This document shows, piece by piece, positions 12,001 to 18,861 of a DNA stretch of 64,000 nucleotides (the stretch's first letter is position 1; every line of letters starts with the position of its first letter). The position numbers were made by a program, and so were the translations under genes. The stretch spans positions 10,772 through 74,771 of the forward strand of contig CAZASK010000007.1 in the NCBI GenBank assembly GCA_964487845.1, written 5' to 3'. The notes below the pieces were generated by a model. It ran no database searches and was not told the DNA's origin. It saw only the letters and a program-made list of their open reading frames with translations. The DNA comes from CAZASK01 sp964487845. Lineage in GTDB: Bacteria > Chlamydiota > Chlamydiia > Chlamydiales > FEN-1388.

Positions 12001-13000
12001 CTCTGAGCTCTTTTGGTTCTGTTAAACCAGTGGAAGATAGGGTAATTCCATTTTCAATCAGAGACTGTAGTTTGCTATTTTTTTCAGATTCTGGAATTCG
12101 CTCTTTGAGACAACTCGTGACGAGCGATCCAAAGGGGTTATAAACAGTTTCTCCTGCAAATTTTGATTCACCCACAAATGAATCACCAAATGCAAGAGCC
12201 ATCTGTTGCAATGTTGGACTTTCTCCTGCACTCTCTAATTGGATTTTCTCCGGAAATAAGACAGTATTGATATCGATGAAGGCATTGACCCCTTCATCCG
12301 AAGCTATAGCAGTCGCCTCTATCAGCGCTTGTCGAATGTGTGATTTTGCCTGATTTTGCACATCAATAGAATATGGCTCACTTTGAAGTTGATTCAATAG
12401 ATCAAATAGCTCGCTTCGGTCTGAAAAGTTATTCAGGCATATACATAAGCTGTTCCACAACGTATCATCCAATTTCTCAATTGAATCAAACAATGACAAT
12501 ATACCTTTTTTAACGACATCTACGCCCATGTGAATATTCGTTAATGCGGGTTTTTTTACCTTCTCTATTGGTATAGTGACTGACTTGAGTTTTTTTACAT
12601 CTAGCTGCTTCAATGTCTTGGATTCAACAACATGGTTTTGTAAAGATTGAAGTTGTTGACATAAGGCATACATTTTCTTTGTGCTGTCACCACTTTCCTG
12701 ATCATCTTGACGTAAAGCTCTCGTGAGTATCGCGGACGCACTGCCCAAATTTACTGTAATATCAAATCGGTTCCTCCCCCCACGAAACATTCCTATTCTA
12801 TTCTTAAAACCTTCCCAGCCAGCACGAAGCGATCCCTTTTTAAGGAAGACAAAGTCTCCATTTCCTTTTTTCATCAAAAAAAACGCCGTAATCTTCGTAC
12901 TGGTTGAAGCTTCAGCATCCTTATTGATCTTCTCGTAGCTCTTCAAAATGTTGTTCGCCGAACGTATATCATCTTCTGGTAGTGGAATAAGTGACTGCAT
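3023..13000 (-). CDS. Giant 3325-residue protein with DUF3638/DUF3645-like SF2 ATPase core and possible N-terminal cysteine-protease-like domain
   Basis: A single unbroken reading frame of nearly 10 kb. In order: an N-terminal region with GGWSGHAIVYEI (His355) and SGTCTYKSLLACL (Cys469), suggestive of a papain-like fold with His before Cys; a coiled coil around residues 825-905; a long helical middle; and an ATPase core. The core has Walker A MGAGKTSVLQP (Lys2210), a DEAD box QMDEADM (2341-2344), a YGYTGT motif, a motif V-like YETGTNIPQ (Gly2805) and a motif VI-like QSVFRMRQ (2831-2838). This motif order is that of superfamily 2 helicases. The Walker A neighbourhood resembles DUF3638, known mainly from very large fungal and protist proteins. 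A Glu-rich linker (about 3080-3112) precedes a C-terminal domain. No signal peptide is seen. Its role is unknown; a host-directed or large remodelling ATPase is a guess. Confidence 0.8.
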   Translation of the reverse strand: MQSLIPLPEDDIRSANNILKSYEKINKDAEASTSTKITAFFLMKKGNGDFVFLKKGSLRAGWEGFKNRIGMFRGGRNRFDITVNLGSASAILTRALRQDDQESGDSTKKMYALCQQLQSLQNHVVESKTLKQLDVKKLKSVTIPIEKVKKPALTNIHMGVDVVKKGILSLFDSIEKLDDTLWNSLCICLNNFSDRSELFDLLNQLQSEPYSIDVQNQAKSHIRQALIEATAIASDEGVNAFIDINTVLFPEKIQLESAGESPTLQQMALAFGDSFVGESKFAGETVYNPFGSLVTSCLKERIPESEKNSKLQSLIENGITLSSTGLTEPKELRDTVFSQLKKQGKCILFGGWSGHAIVYEIEKNKNGKYSFRIYNEGAGSQYHSSFQKGYRKKVDGCIAVCEIDEKRMFKKSFFASLQMLTSWSKEGEKGLGGPADVLVGQLLPMLGGESEKIDPNVQRLVSPQRSGTCTYKSLLACLANNMTQRDYKLFKMEFKLFLLERYIPDLQKIASKNITTVEAHKETRESYSIIKRSIEQFAKSLENLSAILPSEKIVEAKKKIVLYQNMLKQMDAKVLQFESHNNLRSVGNVSQLVSLSITKSSDFKDISDMKTTDGDSIIAKFHQEDIVKIVQDIHNLPTPQDQNFQKKYELILQGIQKIVGREDVKKVLPDILDQLFKKIGSFKNIEKMNFEDAKMSFEAISQIANCLYTNLDKSSPSHQIMMLCLVRHLEQAYCQRTKTECLPKLPLQGRGSNIVCPNSIYFAKDIQCTDPFWVKLHDDLWLSSNNKYTNIFASVDFHEENSYTLNEHIATSVMDWYKDTRNEPLQKQVQESITRDRELQKREVEKLKNETQQQLDKKKQELTEKEQEWGKCKKSGDKSDIRDEIRSIERKINELQNTLSQAPHIVAKRPHHWPKQYVQPELSQTTAGNIYRAMFFLDDTKWKSQLGTQNNDVCVPEDFTTMLDWGVRTRHLFNYPEKQHNPIKQENFPRSLCNFDGKKIPGKCTFLLQKQSGFEREKTSHNQYASALPRDFLQFHNFLHTKMNSVLNDKEALAPFHVDTLIRDGDLWVHTLSPDIVQNLCSLVATPDMLVDSLLIFFSERHDLLFDNKWCQLFHSLLFRPEVLASAFNKTNDIPRLVGCIRDFFQQKIENALQVEDIVTAANLTWIAKNIQNYLDHSHRSSKIPSQMCVISDNELLRVFQVGMKEKFTASRPILLETILACSGNICSHIPQNEIEEQLFAYATIAHIMHQSHPTPQNTASSIRYRDAQNTSSQLIELSSEIKSRKEDLEKIEQVVTTQLPPILATMNSQFSSAKIQKKAPDVYTISDSQRRTISTFSITNGQCVFQDTQLLGVYDNELSESLLKKIKNEKVFGDPPTIPLDRLRCYVDRGTTYIKDPETECMLRVINNAIYIKTHVEGEEKWLLHRNYQSNEKELQRMEMNFVMRDGENGVYFCDPKTNKAVFQSTYSNNTISRLSDGARVVNIEPNSLFSRFESSDRILALANSDNDVLQEVQLARFNLTFQHEGTEWKCAEHAGWQLAPETEQFAPHIGSEVGYLVLKKGNQRKVLFPVLDPKKDFGNENKKSFNFEYNYDFEETSPAKKQYVECTLNGNKLVPNSLFARFHLARLYLETGCIDEAEELLFAHVAESTHQKFTEEEVQCLQAIVLKSASGDIAGRTIKIRLKALYLLEKNKMQFGFSQEKMQKEMKSQESEDEKAQQENTNIVVELIKDYLGKLKQISPLDPSQERILLQPFVDNDPLIEMRYNELSNLEFQLPDIQETAQYSPPSPNIQVGFMDYQSKPTIWARLKYFKARLTNTFPFDPHSVTSEELNKYGALLIAEVEKEKTFADITKNGFMQMSFVLGQSSDTKVKTLGLALYAYLYRQHAPSIQKNAQERFRKVASGKALVEPKPKISQSKIQYEMKALDSIETPSHEDIYIPGLVKSYLQEQNMGGVVESKGEELFKSEAPEVKKGTFIEEKFKQVQEDLQSTPSDENVYTVQSEKDLGAFRQEISQKLTQERTRLSEMEFQIVHSVSSTLMLASHFTFASKNRTLPSIQELCVLCSKKDFKSYAKKMYPELNDQGLDQLKNAVQKYLIEKQFAQHLERTIQQVDAVLEIDKKLLQIQSLDSEATKTLQITRETVLNTLGRFASAQRAYDLKHPYATQFLFIETVLNIKMRKDQIDNIEKFLTAVGEEKEIVLQMIMGAGKTSVLQPILGFLFADPNTLSVIDVPNALFEPVKDGLQRVLGSAFNQFIYTVPYERTQAKDITFLKNCLHTLMEVQERGGCLLRTPRVKYSILTSLSEAYHDKENKVDGAAERVELIAQIVELLELNEVVQMDEADMTMDPNVTFKFPVGEAGVIDTGRAELLTDFIGKALMDETMQELVSLDFCTAFKKRQDPNYQKKGAAMTKDLWDQKIKPHLTKLALEELSTKIEKMKNLSEEDKEKIRRFLIREEGKPSLNEIEQWIVQQFTESERHFLAVMGIAITKIFPSSFAKECGSHYGVDPQEGRYLARPYAAAQSPKVSSYGNPYQQLVYSAQMAFYYGVPRDAAKKMLGQLQHQARCAIADGENIQNTAAFKTFMQVMGDGPLQFSLLEQPISEKLIDAFTKGCSRDPKMIKEYLATFVFPQIRIYEQSVSATPQTLISSSKLKYGYTGTLHTGILSRTATAIAEKGTDGKTILAVQKKMESKVANTRVFQENAGSFPEQMIEAFCQDKDLDVFIDSGGWLKEVNMREYAAQLRQKTKDRGIEAIVYHNAKGVIVSLEPKQVGSDELVEVPIACSRYKTTEGKTLTLIAQRYETGTNIPQRPTAKAFMSMRKAMTKRDALQSVFRMRQILFGQSVSIALTNEVKEAMAFDLFEGLLSKPQFLQLFEQNNLTLENLLKATQELQLEPELQTALKEAFCAINEKDCLHFRDAFIQKFTPNSKDIWRYLTVNEALVEQNKNWEAAKHKMREVIEKPLRKLLSNVKIAPEVRSRAFRLFRDFLVQSSKDMPYTQFTSKAQFLTRHEAIQAQIEKSLQFYDKLEQDPEIKKLYDDNVRVPVDTQNQPRDVISQSLKDCVNEKEIPEKILIGQDSNDFEGELELEQETEHEIEVEVEQEREVEVQKIDAPLTEKKYTDLGIIAFSGYKIRDLLNREFDPLTARLPVSVKGILGNDPSISLSPNLFLQGGEIGTSGCAAYQLPGMYMLGMKNASGKEKFVFISARDAMLIKNGIYNSEGVKPAKVALFSFTGELVASTEKNETGGFDLDRVRKAGVIGKLCCPNSTFTRTDVEILQNKIVTNDEEKKNVCKLYEKNISYFPSAVSMYKKSPLRRFFYSKKAI

Positions 13001-13102
13001 GCAGTGTTTCTCTTAATTAGAATATGTACTGACCCTGTTATAGATGGACAATATCTTGTGAATATATTTTTGAAAAACTCTTTTTTCCTGTCAGATAAAA
13101 AA

Positions 13103-13132
13103 TTGTTAATTAAATTTATTGATTGCTATAAT
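13103..13132 (+). promoter_or_regulatory. Promoter of the mla operon
   Basis: TTGTTA at 13103-13108, an 18-base spacer and a perfect TATAAT at 13127-13132 lie in AT-rich sequence 28 bases before the mlaE start codon. This is the best promoter match in the 159-base gap that separates mlaE from the divergent giant gene. Confidence 0.6.
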
Positions 13133-13159
13133 ATTGAATTAAATGTTTATGGTTAAGAA

Positions 13160-13942
13160 ATGAAAAAATGCATTCAATTATTCAATGCGCTTGGTGAATA
13201 TCTCGTTATGATCGTAGAAACCATCTGGACCTGCTGCACGAGACCGCCATCTTTCAAACTGATCCGTGATCAATTTTATCAAATCGGTGTTTTGTCCTTA
13301 CCCGTAGTGGCTATTACAGGCCTTTCAACTGGCATGGTTCTTGCAGCCCAATCCTTTTTCCAACTTCAAGACAAGGGACTTGCTGGCATGACAGGGCTTA
13401 TGGTTACTAAATCGATGCTGGTCGAATTGGGCCCCATCTTGACAGCGTTCATGATTACAGGGCGTGTAGGGGCTGCTATTTGTGCAGAAATCGGCTCTAT
13501 GAAAGTATCAGAACAAATCGACGCTCTTCGATCAATGGCAGTGTCTCCTATCCAATATTTAGTAGCTCCTCGTATGCTTGCCATGACATGCATGGTACCT
13601 CTTCTTACTATTTTTAGCTGCGCGATGGGAGTTTTCGGAGGCTATTTAGTCGCTGTAAACTTATACGGAATGACAGCACACAGTTTTTTTGAACCTCTTC
13701 CTACGCATATATCCACATTCGATCTCATCTCAGGCTTCATGAAGTCATTTCTTTTCGGGATCCTGATCGTCACTATTTCCTGTTTTCGAGGGATGAGAAC
13801 ACGAGGAGGGGCAGCAGGCGTTGGCAACAGCACCACGACAAGTGTCGTGATATGTTACTCTGCAATTTTAATCGCCAACTTCCTCTTAACTGTTGTGATG
13901 AATACATTGTACTGGATGCTCTATAGCGCAAGAGGGGTGTAA
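13160..13942 (+). CDS. mlaE: Lipid-transport ABC permease MlaE
   Basis: A 260-residue inner-membrane permease of the MlaE/YrbE family, which with MlaF and MlaD moves phospholipids between the inner and outer membranes. The family marks are clear: LPVVAITGLSTGMVLAAQS, then LGPILTAFMITGRVGAAICAEIG with its conserved RVGA and AEIG, then EQIDALRSMAVSPIQYLVAPR. About five hydrophobic segments follow. Length is typical. It opens an operon: mlaF starts on the base after its TAA, and mlaD overlaps mlaF. Confidence 0.93.
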   Translation: MKKCIQLFNALGEYLVMIVETIWTCCTRPPSFKLIRDQFYQIGVLSLPVVAITGLSTGMVLAAQSFFQLQDKGLAGMTGLMVTKSMLVELGPILTAFMITGRVGAAICAEIGSMKVSEQIDALRSMAVSPIQYLVAPRMLAMTCMVPLLTIFSCAMGVFGGYLVAVNLYGMTAHSFFEPLPTHISTFDLISGFMKSFLFGILIVTISCFRGMRTRGGAAGVGNSTTTSVVICYSAILIANFLLTVVMNTLYWMLYSARGV

Positions 13943-14758
13943 ATGGCAGAAGCTCACGTAACCGAAAATCAAATGATGGCCATTCAGGTACATGATGTGT
14001 GGAAAAGCTATGGCTCCGTTCATGTATTGAAAGGTCTTTCTTTGTCTGTGCCGCAAGGGAAAACAATCGTTATCCTTGGGCGCTCTGGTGTTGGCAAATC
14101 GGTACTACTCAGACAGCTGCTAGGAATAGAAAAGCCTGATAGAGGGTCAATCATCGTACAAGGCCATCATATTACTAAGTTAAAACAAGAATCTCTGTAC
14201 AAGATTATGGGCCACTTCGGCATGCTTTTTCAAAGCTCAGCACTTTTCGACTCTCTCTCTATTTTTGAAAATGTAGCCTTCTACCTGCTGCAGCATGGCA
14301 TACCACATGGCAACAAAACACACCTAAAAGACATGGTAGCAACGGCGCTAAAAAAAGTAGGCCTTGAAGGGTATGAAAATAAGATGCCATCAGAGCTATC
14401 AGGGGGACAAAAGCGAAGAGCTGCATTAGCGCGCCTTATCATTTACAAACCGAAAATCATGCTCTACGACGAGCCAACAACAGGACTCGATCCTATTACA
14501 GCCATGCAAATTAATGAGCTCATTATCCAAACACATCAAGAGCTGAACGCAACCACTGTTGTGGTGACTCATGACATTCGATCTGCTCTTGAAATAGGCG
14601 ATATCTTTGCACTGCATAGTGATGGAAAAATCGCCTTTATAGCAGATAAAGAACAGTTTATACAGCGTCAAGAGCCTTTTATATCAGGTTTCTTTACACA
14701 TGCAATTATTCCTGAGCGATATGCTGCGCTCATTCATAAAGAGGGACAACATGTTTGA
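13943..14758 (+). CDS. mlaF: Lipid-transport ABC ATPase MlaF
   Basis: A 271-residue ABC ATPase that powers MlaE. It has Walker A GRSGVGKSVLL, a Q-loop (FQSSALF), the signature LSGGQKRRAALAR and Walker B IMLYDEPTTGLDP, followed by the switch His in VVTHD. The start codon directly abuts the mlaE stop; a second ATG pair 11-12 codons later is a possible alternative start. Its 3' end overlaps mlaD by 8 bases, which indicates coupled translation. Confidence 0.93.
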   Translation: MAEAHVTENQMMAIQVHDVWKSYGSVHVLKGLSLSVPQGKTIVILGRSGVGKSVLLRQLLGIEKPDRGSIIVQGHHITKLKQESLYKIMGHFGMLFQSSALFDSLSIFENVAFYLLQHGIPHGNKTHLKDMVATALKKVGLEGYENKMPSELSGGQKRRAALARLIIYKPKIMLYDEPTTGLDPITAMQINELIIQTHQELNATTVVVTHDIRSALEIGDIFALHSDGKIAFIADKEQFIQRQEPFISGFFTHAIIPERYAALIHKEGQHV

Positions 14759-16121
14759 TAAATGGAAAAACTTTTCTATTGGAATTGTAGCGACCATAGC
14801 TATAGCACTAGTAGTATGGGTCATGCTCTTTCTCCATCCTACATTTGGTGACGGCGGAAAGCTCATTCGGGTGCGCTTTCCAAACGTAGAAAAGGTAGGC
14901 ATTGGCACACGCGTTACCTACGCAGGTAAACCAGTTGGCGAAGTGATCGCTTTCAACATGGTGCCCGAAGCTCGAGCCACCACAGCTAATAACACAGATC
15001 CACTCTTTATCTATGAACTTACTCTAGCCATAGATTCCCATATCATTCTCTATGCTAGCGACGATATCAGAATACAAACAGCTGGTTTAATGGGCGAAAA
15101 AAATATTGCCATCACTCCAAAGCGCTCTCAAGATGGATCCATGGTAGTTTTGCAAAATAATGAACTCATCCATGCTACGACAAGCGATTCCGTGGAAGAC
15201 ACCTTTAAAGGGCTGAATAACGTATCTCGAAAAGCAGAGAAAACACTTGATGAATTGATTGCATTATTAGACAAAAACCAGGCCAACTTTCAAAAAACGA
15301 TGAGTGCTATAGAGCAAAGCTCGGCCGAACTACAAGCTCTTGTAAAGCGCTCGAATGAACTCGACCTTCCGGGAACCCTTGCAACGACACTCACAACAGC
15401 CAATCAGATGTGCCAGGCGCTTACTGCAACGATTGCAAAGGTAGAAGAGGGAAAAATTGTAGAAAATCTTGCAACTACAGCAGCAAATTTCAAAAATTTT
15501 TCAGAGGCTGCTGACAGCGTAGCTGTAAAAGAGATGATCACACAAGCCAAACAGTCTGTCGACAACTTAGCTGCTCTTACACTCGAAGTACATGACTCTT
15601 GGGGGCATGTCGATGATGCTGCGCAATCTTTGTCGCACACAATGAAGCAATGTGATGCCCTAATAGCTTCAGTCGCAGAAGGGAAAGGGACTCTTGGAAA
15701 GTTTTTAAATTCGGATGACATATATCTCAAAGCACAAGGAATCCTTGCAAAAGTGGATACCTCTATTGCTGATGTAAATAATTATGGAATGCTCTTTCAC
15801 TTAGATAAGTCATGGCAAAGAGAGCGAAGAAAGCGAATCCTTGAACTTGAACAACTGCAAACAGCATCGCAATTCAAGTCATTTTTAGATCGCGAGCTAT
15901 CTCAGATAGCAACATCGGTCTCTCGTGTAGGAATAGCGCTTGACAAAGCGGATACAGCACTTGCCGCAACTGATAACATGCCCAATAAGGCACTTGCTAA
16001 ACGCGAATTCATGTCCTCATACAATGAGCTTTTAGGTCAGCTACAGCAATTGGAAAATACATTAAAAACATATGGTGGCGAACATATAGCTGAAAGTGAT
16101 AGTGTGCTCTTGAATCCTTGA
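14751..16121 (+). CDS. mlaD: MCE-domain lipid-binding protein MlaD
   Basis: The start was set at ATG 14751 rather than at an upstream ATG (14700), because GAGGG lies just before it and it overlaps the mlaF stop by 8 bases. This gives 456 residues. One N-terminal membrane helix (about residues 8-26) is followed by an MCE domain starting at KLIRVRFPNVEKVGIGTRV, with the usual TRVTYAGKPVGEV core. A long helical tail of about 300 residues is rich in Ala, Thr and Gln. MCE proteins form hexameric periplasmic rings that pass lipid from the permease. The tail is longer than in enterobacterial MlaD, as in many PqiB/Mce-type relatives. Confidence 0.88.
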   Translation: MFDKWKNFSIGIVATIAIALVVWVMLFLHPTFGDGGKLIRVRFPNVEKVGIGTRVTYAGKPVGEVIAFNMVPEARATTANNTDPLFIYELTLAIDSHIILYASDDIRIQTAGLMGEKNIAITPKRSQDGSMVVLQNNELIHATTSDSVEDTFKGLNNVSRKAEKTLDELIALLDKNQANFQKTMSAIEQSSAELQALVKRSNELDLPGTLATTLTTANQMCQALTATIAKVEEGKIVENLATTAANFKNFSEAADSVAVKEMITQAKQSVDNLAALTLEVHDSWGHVDDAAQSLSHTMKQCDALIASVAEGKGTLGKFLNSDDIYLKAQGILAKVDTSIADVNNYGMLFHLDKSWQRERRKRILELEQLQTASQFKSFLDRELSQIATSVSRVGIALDKADTALAATDNMPNKALAKREFMSSYNELLGQLQQLENTLKTYGGEHIAESDSVLLNP

Positions 16122-16132
16122 GAGGGTACAAG

Positions 16133-16702
16133 ATGGAGCTATCCCCGTTAGTCAAGCTACAAAAAGGCACTTTTCTTATTGCAAGTCCTGAGATCGAGTC
16201 AGGACTTTTCTCAAGAGGTGTTATTCTGATATGTGAATATACCATCCACAACTCCTTTGGCTTGCTCATCAACAAGCCCCTTGATTTTGAACTACCCGAA
16301 GAGATTATGAGTGTGCATCATATCACGAACCCGCGAGTGAGTATGAGGACCGGAGGCCCTGTTCAAACAAATCAGATGATGCTTTTGCACACCTATCATC
16401 ATGACACACGCAATGTGCTCGAAATCACAGAAGGTGTGTATTTAGGAGGCAGCCTGCATCTTCTTCAAGAAATGCTTGCCAGCGACACTTCCCCCTACGT
16501 CACTCTCTGCTTTGGATATACAGGTTGGACAGATGGACAGCTCGAACGTGAATTTTTAGATGGCAGCTGGCTTATCTATCCTGCAAACCAACACTATATT
16601 TTTGAAGTAGCACCAGAAAAATTGTGGCAAACTCTGCTTCGCGATATGGGAGGCAAATATGCCACCCTTTCCATGATCCCAGAAGATCTTTCAGTAAACT
16701 AA
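16133..16702 (+). CDS. yqgE: YqgE/AlgH family protein (UPF0301)
   Basis: A 189-residue protein of the YqgE/AlgH family, whose molecular function is not settled. The diagnostic start is present: KGTFLIASPEIESGLFSRGV followed by ICEY and GLLINKP. The later GGPV and GYTGWTDGQLEREF segments also fit. The start at ATG 16133 is preferred over an in-frame TTG at 16118 because GAGAGGG sits a few bases upstream. It follows mlaD by 11 bases and is probably co-transcribed. The MITE at 16720 begins 17 bases after its stop. Confidence 0.92.
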   Translation: MELSPLVKLQKGTFLIASPEIESGLFSRGVILICEYTIHNSFGLLINKPLDFELPEEIMSVHHITNPRVSMRTGGPVQTNQMMLLHTYHHDTRNVLEITEGVYLGGSLHLLQEMLASDTSPYVTLCFGYTGWTDGQLEREFLDGSWLIYPANQHYIFEVAPEKLWQTLLRDMGGKYATLSMIPEDLSVN

Positions 16703-16719
16703 AAACCTGATTAGAATAA

Positions 16720-16887
16720 TAGACCTCTTGCGTAATTAAGGGTTCGTCGCTTTTTGGGATTATTTTGGCCGCTTTTCGATTCGAATTACAGGGGTAATAT
16801 CAACGGATATAATCCCTGTAATTCGAATCGAAACGCGGATCAAAAGAACCCGAAAATCGACAGAACCTTAATTACGCAAGAGGTCTA
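16720..16887. mobile_element. Palindromic MITE, copy 1 (168 bp)
   Basis: The element starts TAGACCTCTTGCGTAATTAA and ends with the reverse complement of this, so the terminal inverted repeats are about 22 bp. The two arms (about 75 bases each) pair imperfectly along their length around a short central loop near 16795-16815. It has no coding capacity. A second copy at 46311-46478 has the same length and differs at only 3 positions. Both copies end in TA, which would fit TA target duplication as used by IS630/mariner and some IS5-type transposases. The helper transposase is not in this window. Two substitutions in the right arm (near 16834-16840) weaken the hairpin relative to copy 2. Confidence 0.88.
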
Positions 16888-16917
16888 ATGTAAAACAAGT
16901 TCTCAGGCACGCTCTCT

Positions 16918-18369
16918 ATGAATTCAATCACCCATTATCCACATAAGCAACAGCACACGCCTCTTTCTATAGATCAGATAAATCAACCTCATCTCTATAA
17001 AAAAAAGATTTGCCGCAGTAGCCTCAAAAAGTTGATTCCTGCAAGCATCTTAAATTGCTTCGAGCAGCTTAAAATCGTCGTCGACTATGCAAGTTGGTCG
17101 CTCTTTCGCTACTCTCAAGATAGATTTACATTTGCAAAGCCAGAAATGCTGCAATCCCTACTGACTAGGACTACTATCGATTCGGCACATGAGTTATGTA
17201 GCAACACAATCGACGTAGTCAATAGCACCTTTACTCAAAACATAAAAAACACGCTCTCAAAAAGCCAATCCATTGAACAATATCTCCTTACACATGGACT
17301 TCATTCAAGGCTTGCGCAATTCCCAGATCTCGTACACTTCCTCATGGAATCACAACTTCCGATTGCGATGAAAGTCTTTCAACATACCATGGAATATAAT
17401 GAAGCGGGGAAACCCCTTATTTTGGTAAATGGAAGGCTAAAACCTCTTACCCACGTTATGCAGAACATGCGTATTGAATATAAAGCTGATAGCGGCAAAA
17501 TACCTCTTCTTATTGAAAAAAGAAACAGCGCACAATGGCAATATTTGGGACAAGGACTTACCACACACAATATGCTCACAGACTTTACTCCAATGAGTAA
17601 AAACGCTCCCAGCAACTCACATACTATTTCCTTTTATTGCACCAATCATGGCAATACAACGAGTGCAGGAGGCATCAAGCGACTCTTAGCATCACATAGC
17701 TGGCTAAGACTGCAAGACAAAGAGGGAAATGTATATAGCGCAGGGAAACTCTGCCAAGGAGCTATATTATCTCCAGATCCATTCGAATTCAGACCCTATC
17801 CGAAAATCAAAGCCACCTTTCCCATATCAGAAGAGCAATTTTCCGCAATTAAAAGGGTTGTATCTGAAACGATGATGCAAGGAAAAGATTCCTATCATCT
17901 ACTCTCCAAAAATTGCTCTACATTCACAGGAAAAATTGCGCATATGCTTTTTCCACAAGCGTCCCCTTCATCTGAGTTGAAAGAACATAACACACTGGGT
18001 ACTCGAATAAAAATATTCAAGGTATTTCAAATGCTCGCAGAATTTTTTCACACACATTTTTCTCGCTCTATGACATACATAGAAGAGCACCTTTTCGTAT
18101 ACATACGGCAAGCCACAGGAGAATATGGTGAATGGATAGCAAACAAGCTCATTGAAATCTCTGCATTTATTCCCTCTTTGAAGAGCCTATTCAAAACACT
18201 CATACAAGAGTGTTCGACGTCATATCTTCATCTTATGAATAAATTGTATAACTTTATTACCGATCTATTTACAGCCTGCGGAAATCAAAAAATAGATCAT
18301 CCCTACAGTCTGTTTTTGCAACTGAAAAAGATGCCGCAAGCAATTATAGGGTATGAACCAAAAAAATGA
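16918..18369 (+). CDS. Orphan protein with possible permuted papain-like (His-then-Cys) domain
   Basis: This 483-residue protein was not recognised as a named family. The middle holds a pattern like that of permuted papain-fold hydrolases (LRAT, PPPDE and DUF4105 groups): LASHSWLRL with His260, then about 70 residues later SKNCSTFTGKIAHM with Cys333. In those families the catalytic His precedes the Cys. The first 50 residues are basic and contain no signal peptide; the C-terminal third is helical with amphipathic stretches. It stands alone, between a MITE and convergent ribosomal genes. A secreted host-modifying hydrolase is possible, but that is inference. Confidence 0.6.
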   Translation: MNSITHYPHKQQHTPLSIDQINQPHLYKKKICRSSLKKLIPASILNCFEQLKIVVDYASWSLFRYSQDRFTFAKPEMLQSLLTRTTIDSAHELCSNTIDVVNSTFTQNIKNTLSKSQSIEQYLLTHGLHSRLAQFPDLVHFLMESQLPIAMKVFQHTMEYNEAGKPLILVNGRLKPLTHVMQNMRIEYKADSGKIPLLIEKRNSAQWQYLGQGLTTHNMLTDFTPMSKNAPSNSHTISFYCTNHGNTTSAGGIKRLLASHSWLRLQDKEGNVYSAGKLCQGAILSPDPFEFRPYPKIKATFPISEEQFSAIKRVVSETMMQGKDSYHLLSKNCSTFTGKIAHMLFPQASPSSELKEHNTLGTRIKIFKVFQMLAEFFHTHFSRSMTYIEEHLFVYIRQATGEYGEWIANKLIEISAFIPSLKSLFKTLIQECSTSYLHLMNKLYNFITDLFTACGNQKIDHPYSLFLQLKKMPQAIIGYEPKK

Positions 18370-18383
18370 ATTGAGGAAATAAA

Positions 18384-18405
18384 AAAGAGCCCTCTTGGGC
18401 TCTTT
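18384..18405. terminator. Bidirectional terminator between orphan gene and rpsI
   Basis: A perfect 9-bp stem (AAAGAGCCC at 18384-18392 with GGGCTCTTT at 18397-18405) with a 4-base loop. On the minus strand it is followed by a T-run, so it should end the rplM-rpsI transcript. On the plus strand the T-run is short. Confidence 0.85.
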
Positions 18406-18436
18406 ATAGAAAAATAACTGTAGAAACGATAATCGA

Positions 18437-18844
18437 TTAACGCTTAGAGAACTGGAAGCGTTTTCTCGCGCCTTTACGGCCATATTTCTTACGTTCTTTT
18501 TTACGGCTATCGCGAGTAAGAAAGCCTTCTTCTTTAAGAGAATGCCTGCGATCTTCTTGTTCGCCAACAAGCGCGCGCGCAATACCCAAGCGGACAGCTT
18601 CAGCTTGAGCTTGGATTCCACCACCTGAAACACGGATGATGATATCATATGCTTGATTTTTTGCGGCTTTATCGATAGGAGCCAAGATCATCTGACGCTG
18701 GATTTCAAGAGGAAAGTAAGTGTCAAAGGCTCTGCCGTTGACATTCATTTTACCACTTCCATGACGCAAACGAACAGATGCTACTGCAGTCTTACGGCGG
18801 CCTGTTCCTAAACTTTCTTCTACTGATTTTACTGTCTCTGACAT
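18437..18844 (-). CDS. rpsI: 30S ribosomal protein S9
   Basis: A 135-residue small-subunit protein whose C-terminal tail reaches the P-site tRNA. Diagnostic segments are GTGRRKTAVASVRL near the start and the basic end KKYGRKGARKRFQFSKR, ending in the invariant SKR. It lies 17 bases after rplM on the same strand, the universal L13-S9 operon order, and is followed by a strong terminator. Confidence 0.98.
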   Translation of the reverse strand: MSETVKSVEESLGTGRRKTAVASVRLRHGSGKMNVNGRAFDTYFPLEIQRQMILAPIDKAAKNQAYDIIIRVSGGGIQAQAEAVRLGIARALVGEQEDRRHSLKEEGFLTRDSRKKERKKYGRKGARKRFQFSKR

Positions 18845-18861
18845 AGTGATCTAGCTCTTCA

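Noticed and set aside
16935..16943. Perfect DnaA box TTATCCACA, also at 32882-32890 and 63776-63784
   Set aside because: Each lies alone inside a coding region. There is no cluster and no AT-rich unwinding region next to them or next to dnaA, so no origin is called.
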